Notes: a model not told the origin generated them from the sequence alone. 64,000 nt of DNA from Alistipes shahii WAL 8301 (GCF_025145845.1 NZ_CP102253.1:1364001-1428000), one strand, 5' to 3'; shown: positions 8,110 through 16,422, numbered from the stretch's first letter. Numbers and translations: made by a program.

Positions 8110-9687
8110 TCAATAGGCCCACTCGAAATCGTCGACTTGCATCGTATTGGTCGAACAACCCGTCAGGTAGTCGCCGCGCATGCTCGTAGCGCACGAAATC
8201 ACCAGCGAGAACGGAGCCGAAGCGGGATTGGCAGCATCTTTTGCATACCAGTTGAACGGGAGCGTCGCCTCGATCCAGCCGGTTGCAGTCTGCGTAATGA
8301 CCAGATCGCCATAGCCGAGAATCGCCCCTTCGTCGAGGCTTTTCGCCGTAGCAGGGTCCCACATACCCGTGGGCGCCGTCATACCCGAGGTCACGCCGTG
8401 CTGTGCCTTCCAGTTAACGACGGCCACGAAAATACGCGCACAATCCTGCTTATCCTGATAGGACGCTCCGTCGGGGTCGTACGAACCCACCTTGTCGATC
8501 TTGCCGATCTGCGCCTTGTAACGCACTTTCAGAGCACGCGGACGGGCCGTCCAGGCGTAAGGCTTACCGAAATTGACCGTCCCGGAGAAGCCCGAATAAT
8601 CGAAATCGCCGGTGAACATATTTCCCGGAGCGAAAACAAAGCCAAGGACCATACGGGCCTGCAAACGGGCCGTCCCCGGCTCCGTCTCATCCTGACGGCA
8701 GAGCGGCGTAAAGAGCGTCTCTTCTCCGTTATTCTGCTCGAGGAATGCATTATTGCCGCTGTCCCAGACCTTCATGCCTTCGGGATTGGGATACGTGATC
8801 GGGAATTCGTTGTTGCTTCCATCAATCCAGATACGCTTCGACCAGCCCGACATGTCGCCGTTGGGAATCTTATCCCCGACCGCCGTGGCGAACTCCTTGC
8901 TGTCGACGGCCTGCCCGTCTTTTGCGATACGAACTTCGTAGGTCGTGGCGGCAAAAACGCCCGTACCGGCCTTAATCGTATGAACATCGAGTCCCGCCGC
9001 ATTTTTCGACGTTTCGTAAACCGGAGCGAGGCGGTATTTCGAACCTTCGACGAGCACGGCGTCGGTCCAGTCGGCGGCGCCCTTTACGCGATACTGCACG
9101 CTGCCGCCATCGGGAACATTCGCAGCCGTAACGGTCGCGGTATTGGCCCACAGATCGGCATCGTTGTTATAGGCCAGAGCCACCTTGCCCGTCAGGTGGC
9201 AGGTCAGGGTTTTGGTCGTGCTCTTACCCTTCGCATCGGTCACTTTCAGAATGAATTTGTGATCCGAGGTTTCATTGTAAATCTGCGCGATCATCGGAAC
9301 AAGCTTCGAAATATCGAACGTCAGGGCCGTTTTGCCCGAAACCGCCTCCCCCGAAGGGAACCCGAGCGCACCGAGCGCCTCGGCCATGCTGCCGGGATTC
9401 ACGAGGTTCAGCTCGGTAGCCAAACCTACCGTTGCGAGCATTTCGGCCGTCAGAGCCGGCGAGTCGATCGTAACCGTGAAGCCCGCAATCGCTCCGGGAG
9501 CCGTCACGCCGATCTTGACCGACATCGGATTCGTGATCTCCTGCGGCTGGTCGATGTCACCGCCGTCCAATGCGATAGTCGGAACAGCGGGGGGGGGCGT
9601 CTCATCGTCCGTTCCGTCATCCCCGCACGCCACGAAGAGGGCAGCCATCATGGCCATAGCCATGGTCATAGACACTAATTTTTTCAT
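8110..9687 (-). CDS. Lipoprotein with PCMD-like C-terminal domain
   Basis: A 525-residue surface or periplasmic lipoprotein. The signal peptide starts MKKLVSMTMAMAM and has the lipobox LFVACG. The N-terminal half contains DUF4493/Ig-like segments. The C-terminal ~230 residues (from IPNGDMSGW) resemble the putative carbohydrate-metabolism (PCMD) domain: FSGTVNFGKPYAWTARPRAL and later MQVDDFEWAY. Such proteins accompany glycan-binding surface systems, but the ligand is unknown. Codons for three Pro just after the lipobox form a C9 tract (9589-9597), in frame at this length; a slip would truncate the protein at once. Start at 9687 from the signal peptide. Confidence 0.75.
   Translation of the reverse strand: MKKLVSMTMAMAMMAALFVACGDDGTDDETPPPAVPTIALDGGDIDQPQEITNPMSVKIGVTAPGAIAGFTVTIDSPALTAEMLATVGLATELNLVNPGSMAEALGALGFPSGEAVSGKTALTFDISKLVPMIAQIYNETSDHKFILKVTDAKGKSTTKTLTCHLTGKVALAYNNDADLWANTATVTAANVPDGGSVQYRVKGAADWTDAVLVEGSKYRLAPVYETSKNAAGLDVHTIKAGTGVFAATTYEVRIAKDGQAVDSKEFATAVGDKIPNGDMSGWSKRIWIDGSNNEFPITYPNPEGMKVWDSGNNAFLEQNNGEETLFTPLCRQDETEPGTARLQARMVLGFVFAPGNMFTGDFDYSGFSGTVNFGKPYAWTARPRALKVRYKAQIGKIDKVGSYDPDGASYQDKQDCARIFVAVVNWKAQHGVTSGMTAPTGMWDPATAKSLDEGAILGYGDLVITQTATGWIEATLPFNWYAKDAANPASAPFSLVISCATSMRGDYLTGCSTNTMQVDDFEWAY
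9589..9597. repeat. G9 homopolymer within the PCMD-like lipoprotein gene
   Basis: Nine G on the plus strand, encoding PPP near residue 32 of the minus-strand lipoprotein. In frame in this sequence. Confidence 0.9.
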
Positions 9688-9729
9688 AATCATACTATTA
9701 AAATAAAAACTCTATTTGCAATTTTGAAG

Positions 9730-9737
9730 CAAAAATA
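9730..9737 (-). promoter_or_regulatory. -7 box of the PCMD-like lipoprotein
   Basis: TATTTTTG on the minus strand, about 43 nt upstream of the ATG at 9687. Matches TAnnTTTG. Confidence 0.55.
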
Positions 9738-9897
9738 GAGGACTGGCGCGACGGCGGCAAATTAATTCAACGAACCCCGGGACAATCATCACCAACAGGC
9801 CTTTTTCAATAACGAACAGAATCGGCGCGCAGAGGGGAACAGACCGGAGGAAAAGGCGACAGGGGTTAAAACAGCCGGGGAGCCCCCGGTGATCCGA

Positions 9898-9930
9898 AAC
9901 AAAAAAACGGCCGCACTTGCGTGCAGCCGT
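9898..9930 (-). terminator. Terminator of tRNA-Glu
   Basis: Stem ACGGCTGCAC/GTGCGGCCGT with loop GCAA, followed on the minus strand by seven T. It lies 6 nt past the tRNA 3' end. Confidence 0.85.
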
Positions 9931-9935
9931 CAGTT

Positions 9936-10010
9936 TGGTAGTGGATAGGGGATTCGAACCCCTATGTCATGCGTGAGAGGCATGTATCCTAACCCTTAGA
10001 TGAATCCACC
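9936..10010 (-). tRNA. tRNA-Glu (anticodon CTC)
   Basis: A 75-nt cloverleaf on the minus strand. The 7-bp acceptor stem GGTGGAT/ATCCACT has a G-T pair at position 1-72. The anticodon stem CATGC/GCATG encloses the loop CTCTCAC, giving anticodon CTC for GAG codons. The T-arm contains GGTTCGAATCC. The CCA end appears to be encoded (TACCA). It has its own promoter and terminator. Confidence 0.95.
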
Positions 10011-10027
10011 GGTTTAGTTTTGTGGTG

Positions 10028-10035
10028 CAAAGATA
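10028..10035 (-). promoter_or_regulatory. -7 box of tRNA-Glu
   Basis: TATCTTTG on the minus strand, 17 nt upstream of the tRNA 5' end. Confidence 0.7.
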
Positions 10036-10150
10036 ACGCCTTCTTTCGAAACTCCAAAATTTTCCGGCAAAATCTGTGATTTTTTTCGTTTTTGGGCGTC
10101 GCAAATGCTTTTTGAGCTATCTTTACAGATAGACATAAAAACGTATCGCC

Positions 10151-10897
10151 ATGAAATTCCCCACCCTCGCCCTCCTGGCCGCCGCCGCTCTGACGGCCGG
10201 GTCCTGCACGAAACGCCCTGTCCGGCCGCAGTTCACCGTCGTAAGCACCGACTCGCTGATCAGCGGGAACGGCTTCTCCTGCGATTTCGAATATCGCTTC
10301 GCTTCGATCGCCAACGCCCAGGACTCCCCCGCCCTCGCAGCGATCGAACGAATGAACATCGACCGTTTTTTCGACCTGGAGAATTTCGAAGGGACGCCCG
10401 AAGAGGCGGCTTCGGCCGCGATCCGTCAGGTTACCAGCGACATGACGCCTCCCGGGAATACACCGGAAAGCACCGTCCGTCCGGCATGGGAAGGCGAAAT
10501 CTCCGTCGAATCCGAAGGATCGGTCGTCGACACGCTCCTTTGCTACGTGATCACGCGGGCAAGTTACACGGGCGGAGCGCACGGCATCTACGGCACGGAA
10601 TGTTACAACTATTCGCTGGCGGGCGGTTACGAAATCACGACGGCCGACCTGTTCACCGAAACGCAGCTGGAGCGGCTCAACCGGCTGATCCGCGAAGATA
10701 TATACGAACAATACGGGGTCCGGAGCGACGAAGAGCTGGAAACGAAGGGTTTTTTCCCGGAATACATCGGTGTAACGGAGAATTTCCTCGTCACGCCCGA
10801 AGGCATCACGTTCTACTACAATCCCTACGACATCGGATGTTACGCGCTCGGGAGCGTCGAGGTGAGCGTGAGCCGCGAACAGCTGGCCGGACTCTGA
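10151..10897 (+). CDS. DUF3298/RsiV-like lipoprotein
   Basis: A 248-residue lipoprotein (MKFPTLALLAAAALTAGSC, lipobox TAGSC). The C-terminal half carries the DUF3298-type segment SYTGGAHGIYGTECYNYSLAGGYEITTADLF and EGITFYYNPYDIGCYALG. This domain occurs in anti-sigma factor RsiV, which binds lysozyme, and in many free-standing Bacteroidetes envelope lipoproteins. There is no sigma factor beside it and no N-terminal anti-sigma domain, so a sensor role is not supported. A single-gene unit whose end is convergent with a candidate small RNA. Confidence 0.8.
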   Translation: MKFPTLALLAAAALTAGSCTKRPVRPQFTVVSTDSLISGNGFSCDFEYRFASIANAQDSPALAAIERMNIDRFFDLENFEGTPEEAASAAIRQVTSDMTPPGNTPESTVRPAWEGEISVESEGSVVDTLLCYVITRASYTGGAHGIYGTECYNYSLAGGYEITTADLFTETQLERLNRLIREDIYEQYGVRSDEELETKGFFPEYIGVTENFLVTPEGITFYYNPYDIGCYALGSVEVSVSREQLAGL

Positions 10898-10918
10898 CGG
10901 TCAGGCCCTGCAAGGAAA

Positions 10919-11115
10919 AGAAAAAAGGTCCGAGTCTCACGACTAGGACCTTCTTTTTCGGCGGGGAACCACCCCCTCCGAAAATGAGGTTCAATCGGAG
11001 GTATTCGACCGCGGAGCGAGTACCGCCCCTCTGGTCTTAGCAACGGACAACCCGTTACAACCTGCCGATTTCCTCAACCAACCTAAAACTACTAACCTAA
11101 ATGAACCTTAAAACT
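10919..11115 (-). ncRNA. Candidate small RNA 1 (about 197 nt)
   Basis: A transcription unit on the minus strand without an ORF of useful length. A TATCTTTG box (11122-11129) starts it, and a terminator hairpin (AAGGTCC...AGTC/GACT...GGACCTT, 10925-10952) followed by T-rich sequence ends it. The first ~45 nt are nearly identical to those of a second unit 430 bp upstream. Its size fits several known regulators, including 6S-like RNAs or the Bacteroidales-1 motif, but I cannot assign a family. The terminator could also serve the convergent DUF3298 gene. Confidence 0.55.
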
Positions 11116-11132
11116 TCACTGCAAAGATAAGG
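11069..11132 (-). repeat. 64-bp promoter/leader repeat, copy 1
   Basis: Covers the -7 box and the first ~45 nt of candidate RNA 1. It matches 11498-11560 with one substitution and one single-base indel. On the minus strand it includes GGTTAGTAGTTTTAGGTTGG. Confidence 0.85.
11122..11129 (-). promoter_or_regulatory. -7 box of candidate small RNA 1
   Basis: TATCTTTG on the minus strand. Start of transcription is expected about 7 nt further on. Confidence 0.65.
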
Positions 11133-11453
11133 GGGATTTTTCAATTACGCAAATATTTTACGAATATATTAAATATATTTAACAATTTGGTAACATTGAT
11201 CTCCCGATAAAGCTACTTACCCGATTAAGTAGCTACTCTCGCAAGTGTTTAATCCTAAACGCATTCAACGCGGCGCCACGGCCTGAAAACCCCAATCGAC
11301 GGAATTTTCCGGAAAATGGAACCGGCCAATCGGGTTGAACGAAAAAACGGGCAAAACCCGGGAAGACCGAAACGGAGGTCCGGAAAATTCCGGACGCGCG
11401 AAAAGAGAGGCGCCCGGAAGCGGGCATAAAAAAAGCGCCTTCCGAAAAGACGC

Positions 11454-11543
11454 AAAAAAAGGAAACCTGGAACCGGACCGCAGTCCGTCTTTCCCAGTTT
11501 CCTCACCAACCTAAAACTACTAACCTAAATGAACCTTAAAACT
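11454..11543 (-). ncRNA. Candidate small RNA 2 (about 90-116 nt)
   Basis: A minus-strand unit starting from TATCTTTG (11550-11557), sharing its 5' ~45 nt with candidate RNA 1. It ends at a long hairpin (GGAAAC at 11461-11466 pairs with GTTTCC at 11497-11502; inner arms also pair) followed by seven T. A second hairpin with seven T ends near 11428, giving an alternative longer form. No ORF follows before the promoter of RNA 1, so this is not a simple leader. Confidence 0.55.
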
Positions 11544-11560
11544 TCGCTGCAAAGATAAGG
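11498..11560 (-). repeat. 64-bp promoter/leader repeat, copy 2
   Basis: Second copy of the promoter plus 5' module, as in 11069-11132. Confidence 0.85.
11550..11557 (-). promoter_or_regulatory. -7 box of candidate small RNA 2
   Basis: TATCTTTG on the minus strand. Confidence 0.65.
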
Positions 11561-11786
11561 CGAAAAAACCATCCGCGCAAGCTTTTATTAAAATAATTTT
11601 CAAATTTTTTGAGTTTTTTTAATATCACCAGCCGGCAAGAATTCATACGCCCATGTAAATCAACCATATAACACCCTCGCAACCCAAACCTTAAAAAACT
11701 TTTTTCCACCCGGTATGCAGTATCGGCCGAAAAGCGCATTTATATATATAAAAAGAGCGATATGACGATCATAACGGATAAATTGC

Positions 11787-11794
11787 TACTTTTG
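11787..11794 (+). promoter_or_regulatory. -7 box of the glycosyltransferase at 11924
   Basis: TACTTTTG on the plus strand. The implied leader is about 125 nt long and contains a 42-codon ORF (11799-11927) whose stop overlaps the gene's ATG as ATGA. Confidence 0.55.
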
Positions 11795-11923
11795 CAAAAT
11801 GATTTCAGCAACGTCATTTTCTTTTCGGCCAGAATCTCCCCGCGCAACACCCCGGCAGAGATTTTGCACACTCGCTATTGCCCATCCTCGAACTCCTAAC
11901 CTAACCAATAGTTTTACAGTACG

Positions 11924-12760
11924 ATGACAGTATCGTTGATCATTTCCACTTACAACTGGCCTCGGGCGCTTTACCTTTGCCTCGACAGCGTGATGCAACA
12001 GACCGTCATGCCCTCCGAAATCCTGATTGCGGACGACGGATCGGGCATGAGCACCCGCGATGTCGTAAAGCACTTCGAGAACATCTCGCCGGTTCCCGTG
12101 CGCCATATCTGGCACGAGGATAACGGTTTCCGCCTGGCGGCCATCCGCAACAAAGCCATTGCCGCCAGCAAAGGAAAATACATTATCCAGATCGACGGCG
12201 ACCTGATCCTGCAACGGAATTTCATTCAGGACCACATGCTTTTCGCCCGGGAAGGATGCTTCGTCACCGGCTCCCGGGGCATCATCACCGAACTGCTGAC
12301 CCGCAAGGTGCTCAGCGGGGAGATCACATCGCTGTCCCCGCTGATGAAAGGCATCCGCAGCAGCAACAATGTCGTACGAATCCCGATCATGTCGATACTC
12401 TACCATACGTTCGGCCCGACCCGCGCTCCCCGTGGGTGCAATATGGCATTCTGGCGCAACGACCTGATTCGCGTAAACGGCTACGACGAAGATTTCAAGG
12501 GCTGGGGATTCGAGGACGCCGAATTATGCATACGGCTCAACAACAGCGAGATACATCAGCGATGCATGAAATTCCGGGGCGTTGCTTTCCACCTCCATCA
12601 CAACCAGGCGGAACGTTCGGGCTGCAACAGCAACGAGCAGCGTTACAAAGACAGCATCCGCTGCCACCGGACCCGCTGCGAGAAGGGGCTCGACCGGCAT
12701 CTTACCCCGAAAATATCCTACGAGATCGGCAGAGGGTCGGCCATCGTCATCGGCGGCTGA
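11924..12760 (+). CDS. Family 2 glycosyltransferase
   Basis: A 278-residue GT2 enzyme. The N-terminal GT-A fold shows SLIISTYNWPRAL, ILIADDGSG and QIDGDLIL, a DxD-type metal/nucleotide-sugar site. The C-terminal part has GCNMAFWRNDLIRVNGYDEDF and GWGFEDAELCIRL, the motif of galactosyltransferase-like GT2 enzymes. It transfers a sugar from a nucleotide donor to a cell-surface glycan; the acceptor is unknown. It stands alone on the plus strand and is convergent with the Stealth gene. Confidence 0.9.
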   Translation: MTVSLIISTYNWPRALYLCLDSVMQQTVMPSEILIADDGSGMSTRDVVKHFENISPVPVRHIWHEDNGFRLAAIRNKAIAASKGKYIIQIDGDLILQRNFIQDHMLFAREGCFVTGSRGIITELLTRKVLSGEITSLSPLMKGIRSSNNVVRIPIMSILYHTFGPTRAPRGCNMAFWRNDLIRVNGYDEDFKGWGFEDAELCIRLNNSEIHQRCMKFRGVAFHLHHNQAERSGCNSNEQRYKDSIRCHRTRCEKGLDRHLTPKISYEIGRGSAIVIGG

Positions 12761-12786
12761 CCCGGTCGCAGCGAATTCGCCGCGCG

Positions 12787-13752
12787 CTACTTTTCGAACG
12801 ATGACTTTTCGGGGAAACGGGTGTCGAGAAACCTCCGGACCCGGATACGGTCTTCGTCGGTCATACGCACGTCGTCGTTCAGGCAGAACAACGACGGATC
12901 ATATTTCTCCATAATAGACTCAAGATTAGGCAGATAAGCCGGGATGCAACGCGAATCGCTGCCGCAACCCGCGCCGAAAGCCGCACGAAGCAGCCGCAAG
13001 GGGTTGCGCAGTTTGTTGAAGCGGGTCACCTTGCGCAGCGAGGCGCGTCCGCGCGCCAACGCATCGTAGAGCACCAGGGCACGCTGCCAGTCGTCGCGCG
13101 AACGGAACCGGGCGTGCTTCGTATGCTCCAGTTCGGCCCGGAAGGTCTCGCAGCATTCGAGAAAATCGCTGCGGCGGTAAGCGTCGACATTGTGGTGGGG
13201 AGCCAGCGACGAGCACCTGCCGTAACGCGCCCGCACGAGATCCTGCATGCGGAGGATCGTATGGCAATAGATGTCGTCGTCGTGCTTCTTCAGCGACTGG
13301 ACCTTAAGCCGCACGATGGGGCGGCCCTGCCAGTCGAAGAAAAACCCGGGATCGACGGGACGGCTGAAAAACATGTCGTCGTTGGCATAGAGGAAATGCT
13401 CGGCCAGACCGGGAATCCGGGGCAGAAACAGCTCGATGGTGCACGAATTGAAGACGGGAAGAATCTCCGCAGGCATGATCTCCCGGTGGGAAACCACCCT
13501 TATGCGCGGATTCGACGTATCGAGCCACGCAGGCGTCTGGTCGTCGGTCACAATATAGACGCGGCGTATCCACGGCGCGAATTTCTCCACCGAACGCAGG
13601 GAATAACGCAGTTCGTCGTTCTCGACGTAGCGGCACTCCCCCGCCACCTGGGGGTCCACCTGCCTGTCGGCCGGCAGAAATTCATTTTTCTTCGTCAGCC
13701 ACACAGGGTCGTTCCCATCGACCCAAAGGTATACCAGATCAATGTCCATCAC
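12787..13752 (-). CDS. Stealth-family sugar-phosphate transferase
   Basis: A 321-residue Stealth protein, a family that moves hexose-1-phosphate onto polysaccharide, as in capsules of Neisseria (SacB) and mycobacterial and Streptococcus homologues. CR1 is MDIDLVYLWVDGNDPVW (residues 2-18). CR2 includes ENDELRYSLRSVEKFAPWI and HFLYANDDMFFSRPVDP. A CR3-like HHNVDAYRRS follows. Its start overlaps the end of the upstream GT2 gene by up to 14 bp, so the two are translationally coupled and probably act on the same glycan. Confidence 0.9.
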   Translation of the reverse strand: MMDIDLVYLWVDGNDPVWLTKKNEFLPADRQVDPQVAGECRYVENDELRYSLRSVEKFAPWIRRVYIVTDDQTPAWLDTSNPRIRVVSHREIMPAEILPVFNSCTIELFLPRIPGLAEHFLYANDDMFFSRPVDPGFFFDWQGRPIVRLKVQSLKKHDDDIYCHTILRMQDLVRARYGRCSSLAPHHNVDAYRRSDFLECCETFRAELEHTKHARFRSRDDWQRALVLYDALARGRASLRKVTRFNKLRNPLRLLRAAFGAGCGSDSRCIPAYLPNLESIMEKYDPSLFCLNDDVRMTDEDRIRVRRFLDTRFPEKSSFEK

Positions 13753-14632
13753 ATGCTTGTTTATCGGTTACACGTTTCCGCCACACCGGAATCAGGTCGA
13801 ACAACCGGTAGGTCTCCCGGTCGCCGCACTCCTTGATTTTCAGCCATGTAAGTCCCCAGCGGCCGAACGAACGGCGGGTAATGCGCCGGAACCTCGCGTC
13901 GAGACGTATTCCGCGGGCGTCGACGTAGGCCACGAAGGCTTTGTGGGCCAGATATTTGTCCTGCTGCTTTTTCGGCGTCTGGCGGCTCTTGGTAATCGAC
14001 GCCCCGTTGACCACATAGCGGTAAACGACATCGGGAACCGTCACCAGAACACCCCCTTCGCCCAGCAGGCGCATCGTATATTCCACATCCTCGTAACAGA
14101 CCCGTTCGCGAAAGCGCAGTCCCAGCCGCAACAGCATCTCGCGCCGCAGGAGCTTGTTCATCACATAAAAATCGGGCGGGCAGCGGCAGAGGCGAAATTT
14201 CTCCTGCGCTTCGGCAGCCACCTGCCGCTCCGTATAATGAATCGTCCATTTCGAATAGGAGGGTCTGATCTTCAGCATCGAGGCGCAGGCAATGTCGGCC
14301 TCCGCCTCCCGGGCGGCCTCGTACAGCCGCTCGCAGTAAGCCGGGTCGATCCAGTCGTCGGAATCCACGAAAAGGATGAATTCGCCCGTCGCGGCGTCGA
14401 ATCCCCGGTTGCGGGCGCCGCCCAGGCCGCGGTTCTCCTGCGAAATGACCCGGATGCGGTCGTCCTGCGCCGCATAGCGGTTCAGGATGTCGATCGACCG
14501 GTCGGGACTTCCGTCGTCGACGCAGATGATCTCGATCCCGCGCAGGGTCTGTCCCACCACGCTGTCCAGGCATCGGGCCAGAAACGGCTCGACATTGTAG
14601 ACCGGAATGATAATGCTGACTTTCGGTTCCAT
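13739..14632 (-). CDS. Family 2 glycosyltransferase
   Basis: A 297-residue GT2 enzyme of the capsule/LPS type: SIIIPVYNVEPFLARCLDSV, ICVDDGSPDRS, SQENRGLGGARNRG and LFVDSDDWI with the DxD-like acidic cluster. The C-terminus (about 200-297) is helical and basic, which fits peripheral membrane association. It lies 3 bp after the FAD dehydrogenase and overlaps the Stealth gene. With the latter it likely builds a phosphate-linked surface glycan. Confidence 0.92.
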   Translation of the reverse strand: MEPKVSIIIPVYNVEPFLARCLDSVVGQTLRGIEIICVDDGSPDRSIDILNRYAAQDDRIRVISQENRGLGGARNRGFDAATGEFILFVDSDDWIDPAYCERLYEAAREAEADIACASMLKIRPSYSKWTIHYTERQVAAEAQEKFRLCRCPPDFYVMNKLLRREMLLRLGLRFRERVCYEDVEYTMRLLGEGGVLVTVPDVVYRYVVNGASITKSRQTPKKQQDKYLAHKAFVAYVDARGIRLDARFRRITRRSFGRWGLTWLKIKECGDRETYRLFDLIPVWRKRVTDKQACDGH

Positions 14633-14635
14633 CGG

Positions 14636-16189
14636 CTATCGAATATAATTTTTTACCGCCTCGGCGATTCGTTCGCCGTCGAGCGCCGCAGAAATGATGC
14701 CGCCGGCGTAACCGGCCCCCTCTCCTGCGGGAAACAAACCCTTCGTTTCGGGATGCATCAGCGTCCCGGGGTCGCGCGGCACGCGCACGGGCGTCGAGGT
14801 GCGCGACTCCACGCCCACGACCACCGCTTCGTTGGTCAGGTACCCGCGCATCCGGCGGCCGAAGGTCGCGATGCCCTGACGCAGTCCCTGCGCGATGAAG
14901 CCGGGCATCCACTCGTCCAGACGCGACGGCGTGATACCGGGAATGTACGACGTTCGGGGCAGCGACCCGCTTGCGCGTCCCGCCACGAAATCGGCGACCC
15001 GCTGTGCCGGAGCGATCTGATGCTCCCCGCCCCGCTGCCGCGCCGACTCTTCGAACCGCTGCTGGAATTTCAGCCCCGCCAGCTCGCCCCATTCGGCACG
15101 CAGATGTTCGAAATCCGCAAGCCGGACCTCCGTGACCAGCCCCGAATTGGCATAGGGCGACGTACGGCCGCTGGGCGACATGCCGTTGACCACCGACTCC
15201 GCGGCATCGGTCATGGCCGGTACGATGAACCCGCCCGGGCACATGCAGAACGAGTAGACCCCGCGGCCGTTTTCCTGGCTCACGAGCGAATAGGAGGCCG
15301 CCGGGAGGTACTCGCCGCGCGTCTCGCAATGGTATTGGATCGAGTCGATCAGCGCCTGCGGATGCTCGATGCGCACCCCCATGGCAAAGGGCTTGGCCTC
15401 GACGCGCACGCCGCGGCGGTGGAGCAGTTCGTAAATATCGCGCGCCGAATGGCCCGTAGCCAGCACGACGGCGGCTCCTTCGATCAGTTCGTCGCCGCAC
15501 CATACGCCTTTTATCCGGTCGCCTTCGATTTTCAAATCGGTAACGCGGCTCCCGAAACGGAACACGCCGCCCGCTCCGACAATCGTCTGCCGGATACGCT
15601 GCATGATGCCCGGCAGCTTGTCGGTTCCGATGTGAGGATGGGCCTCGAAGAGAATTTCGGGCGTCGCACCGTGAAACACCAGCGTCTGCAACGCCTTGTT
15701 GTAGTCGCCGCGTTTTTTGCTGCGGGTGAAGAGCTTGCCGTCGGAAAAGGTCCCGGCTCCGCCTTCACCGAAGGCGTAGTTCGAGTCGGGGTCCACAGCG
15801 CCGTTGCGGTTGATCTGCGCGATGTCGCGCTTGCGGGCCGAAACGTCGCGCCCGCGCTCCAGAATCACGGGCCGCAGGCCCAGTTCGATCAGCCGCAGCG
15901 CCGCGAACAGCCCCGCAGGTCCCGATCCCACGACCACGACCTCCGTGCGTCCGTCGACCGACGGATAGTCGAAATGCACCGGCCCGGGCTGCGGCTCGCG
16001 GTCGACGTACACTTCGAGCGTCAGGTTCACCTTCACCTGCCGCTGCCGGGCGTCGATCGACCGTTTCACGACCCGCGCCAGAGCAATATCGGCCTCCGAG
16101 ACACCCATGCGCCGCGCCGCCTGCGAGGTGTAAAACGTCGCATCGGCAGCCTGCTTCGGCGTGAGTACAAGGGTAATATGTTGCGGCAT
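14636..16189 (-). CDS. FAD-dependent dehydrogenase (COG2509 type)
   Basis: A 517-residue flavoprotein. A ~80-residue N-terminal domain (MPQHITLVLTPKQAAD) precedes the dinucleotide-binding motif VVVVGSGPAGLFAAL (~85-99). Further family motifs are YAFGEGGAGTFSDGKLFTR, VLATGHSARDIY, FCMCPGGFIVPA and FPAGEGAGYAGGI. The COG2509 family is widespread but its substrate is not established. The ATG at 16189 was preferred to 16219 because a TACTTTTG box lies at 16207-16214. Head of an apparent operon with GT2 and Stealth, although a functional link is not obvious. Confidence 0.88.
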   Translation of the reverse strand: MPQHITLVLTPKQAADATFYTSQAARRMGVSEADIALARVVKRSIDARQRQVKVNLTLEVYVDREPQPGPVHFDYPSVDGRTEVVVVGSGPAGLFAALRLIELGLRPVILERGRDVSARKRDIAQINRNGAVDPDSNYAFGEGGAGTFSDGKLFTRSKKRGDYNKALQTLVFHGATPEILFEAHPHIGTDKLPGIMQRIRQTIVGAGGVFRFGSRVTDLKIEGDRIKGVWCGDELIEGAAVVLATGHSARDIYELLHRRGVRVEAKPFAMGVRIEHPQALIDSIQYHCETRGEYLPAASYSLVSQENGRGVYSFCMCPGGFIVPAMTDAAESVVNGMSPSGRTSPYANSGLVTEVRLADFEHLRAEWGELAGLKFQQRFEESARQRGGEHQIAPAQRVADFVAGRASGSLPRTSYIPGITPSRLDEWMPGFIAQGLRQGIATFGRRMRGYLTNEAVVVGVESRTSTPVRVPRDPGTLMHPETKGLFPAGEGAGYAGGIISAALDGERIAEAVKNYIR

Positions 16190-16206
16190 GTCTAAAAAAT
16201 TACTTA

Positions 16207-16214
16207 CAAAAGTA
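16207..16214 (-). promoter_or_regulatory. -7 box of the FAD dehydrogenase operon
   Basis: TACTTTTG on the minus strand, 17 nt before the ATG at 16189. Confidence 0.6.
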
Positions 16215-16267
16215 ACCAAAAAAGCCGGATAATGGCCCGTGCCGGTTGTGTTTTGTGAATTTTTATC

Positions 16268-16275
16268 TACCTTTG
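16268..16275 (+). promoter_or_regulatory. -7 box of tRNA-Leu
   Basis: TACCTTTG, 10 nt before the mature tRNA 5' end. Confidence 0.7.
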
Positions 16276-16285
16276 TCCTACCGAT

Positions 16286-16367
16286 GCGGATATGGTGTAA
16301 TTGGTAGCCACGTCAGACTTAGGATCTGATGCCTTACGGCGTGGGGGTTCGAGTCCCTTTATCCGCA
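16286..16367 (+). tRNA. tRNA-Leu (anticodon TAG)
   Basis: An 82-nt class II tRNA. Acceptor stem GCGGATA/TATCCGC. The anticodon stem TCAGA/TCTGA encloses CTTAGGA, giving anticodon TAG. The long variable arm TGCCTTACGGCGT and GGTTCGAGTCC T-arm are as expected for leucine. CCA is not encoded. A mobile-element remnant begins downstream of its 3' end. Confidence 0.95.
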
Positions 16368-16368
16368 C

Positions 16369-16397
16369 AAAGGAGCCTTTTCCGAGGCTCCTTTTTT
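16369..16397 (+). terminator. Terminator of tRNA-Leu
   Basis: Stem AAAGGAGCC/GGCTCCTTT with an 8-nt loop and a T7 run, directly behind the tRNA. Confidence 0.9.
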
Positions 16398-16413
16398 TGT
16401 CGCCCGTCCGGTA

Positions 16414-16422
16414 GGGGGGGGG
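16414..16422. repeat. G9 homopolymer, intergenic
   Basis: Nine G between the tRNA-Leu terminator and the truncated integrase. No gene crosses it. The remaining DNA to about 16646 shows nothing recognisable. Confidence 0.9.

Noticed and set aside
13742..16195. 817-codon plus-strand ORF
   Set aside because: Runs antisense through two unrelated genes (GT2 and FAD dehydrogenase); composition is rich in H, R, P and A, typical of shadows.
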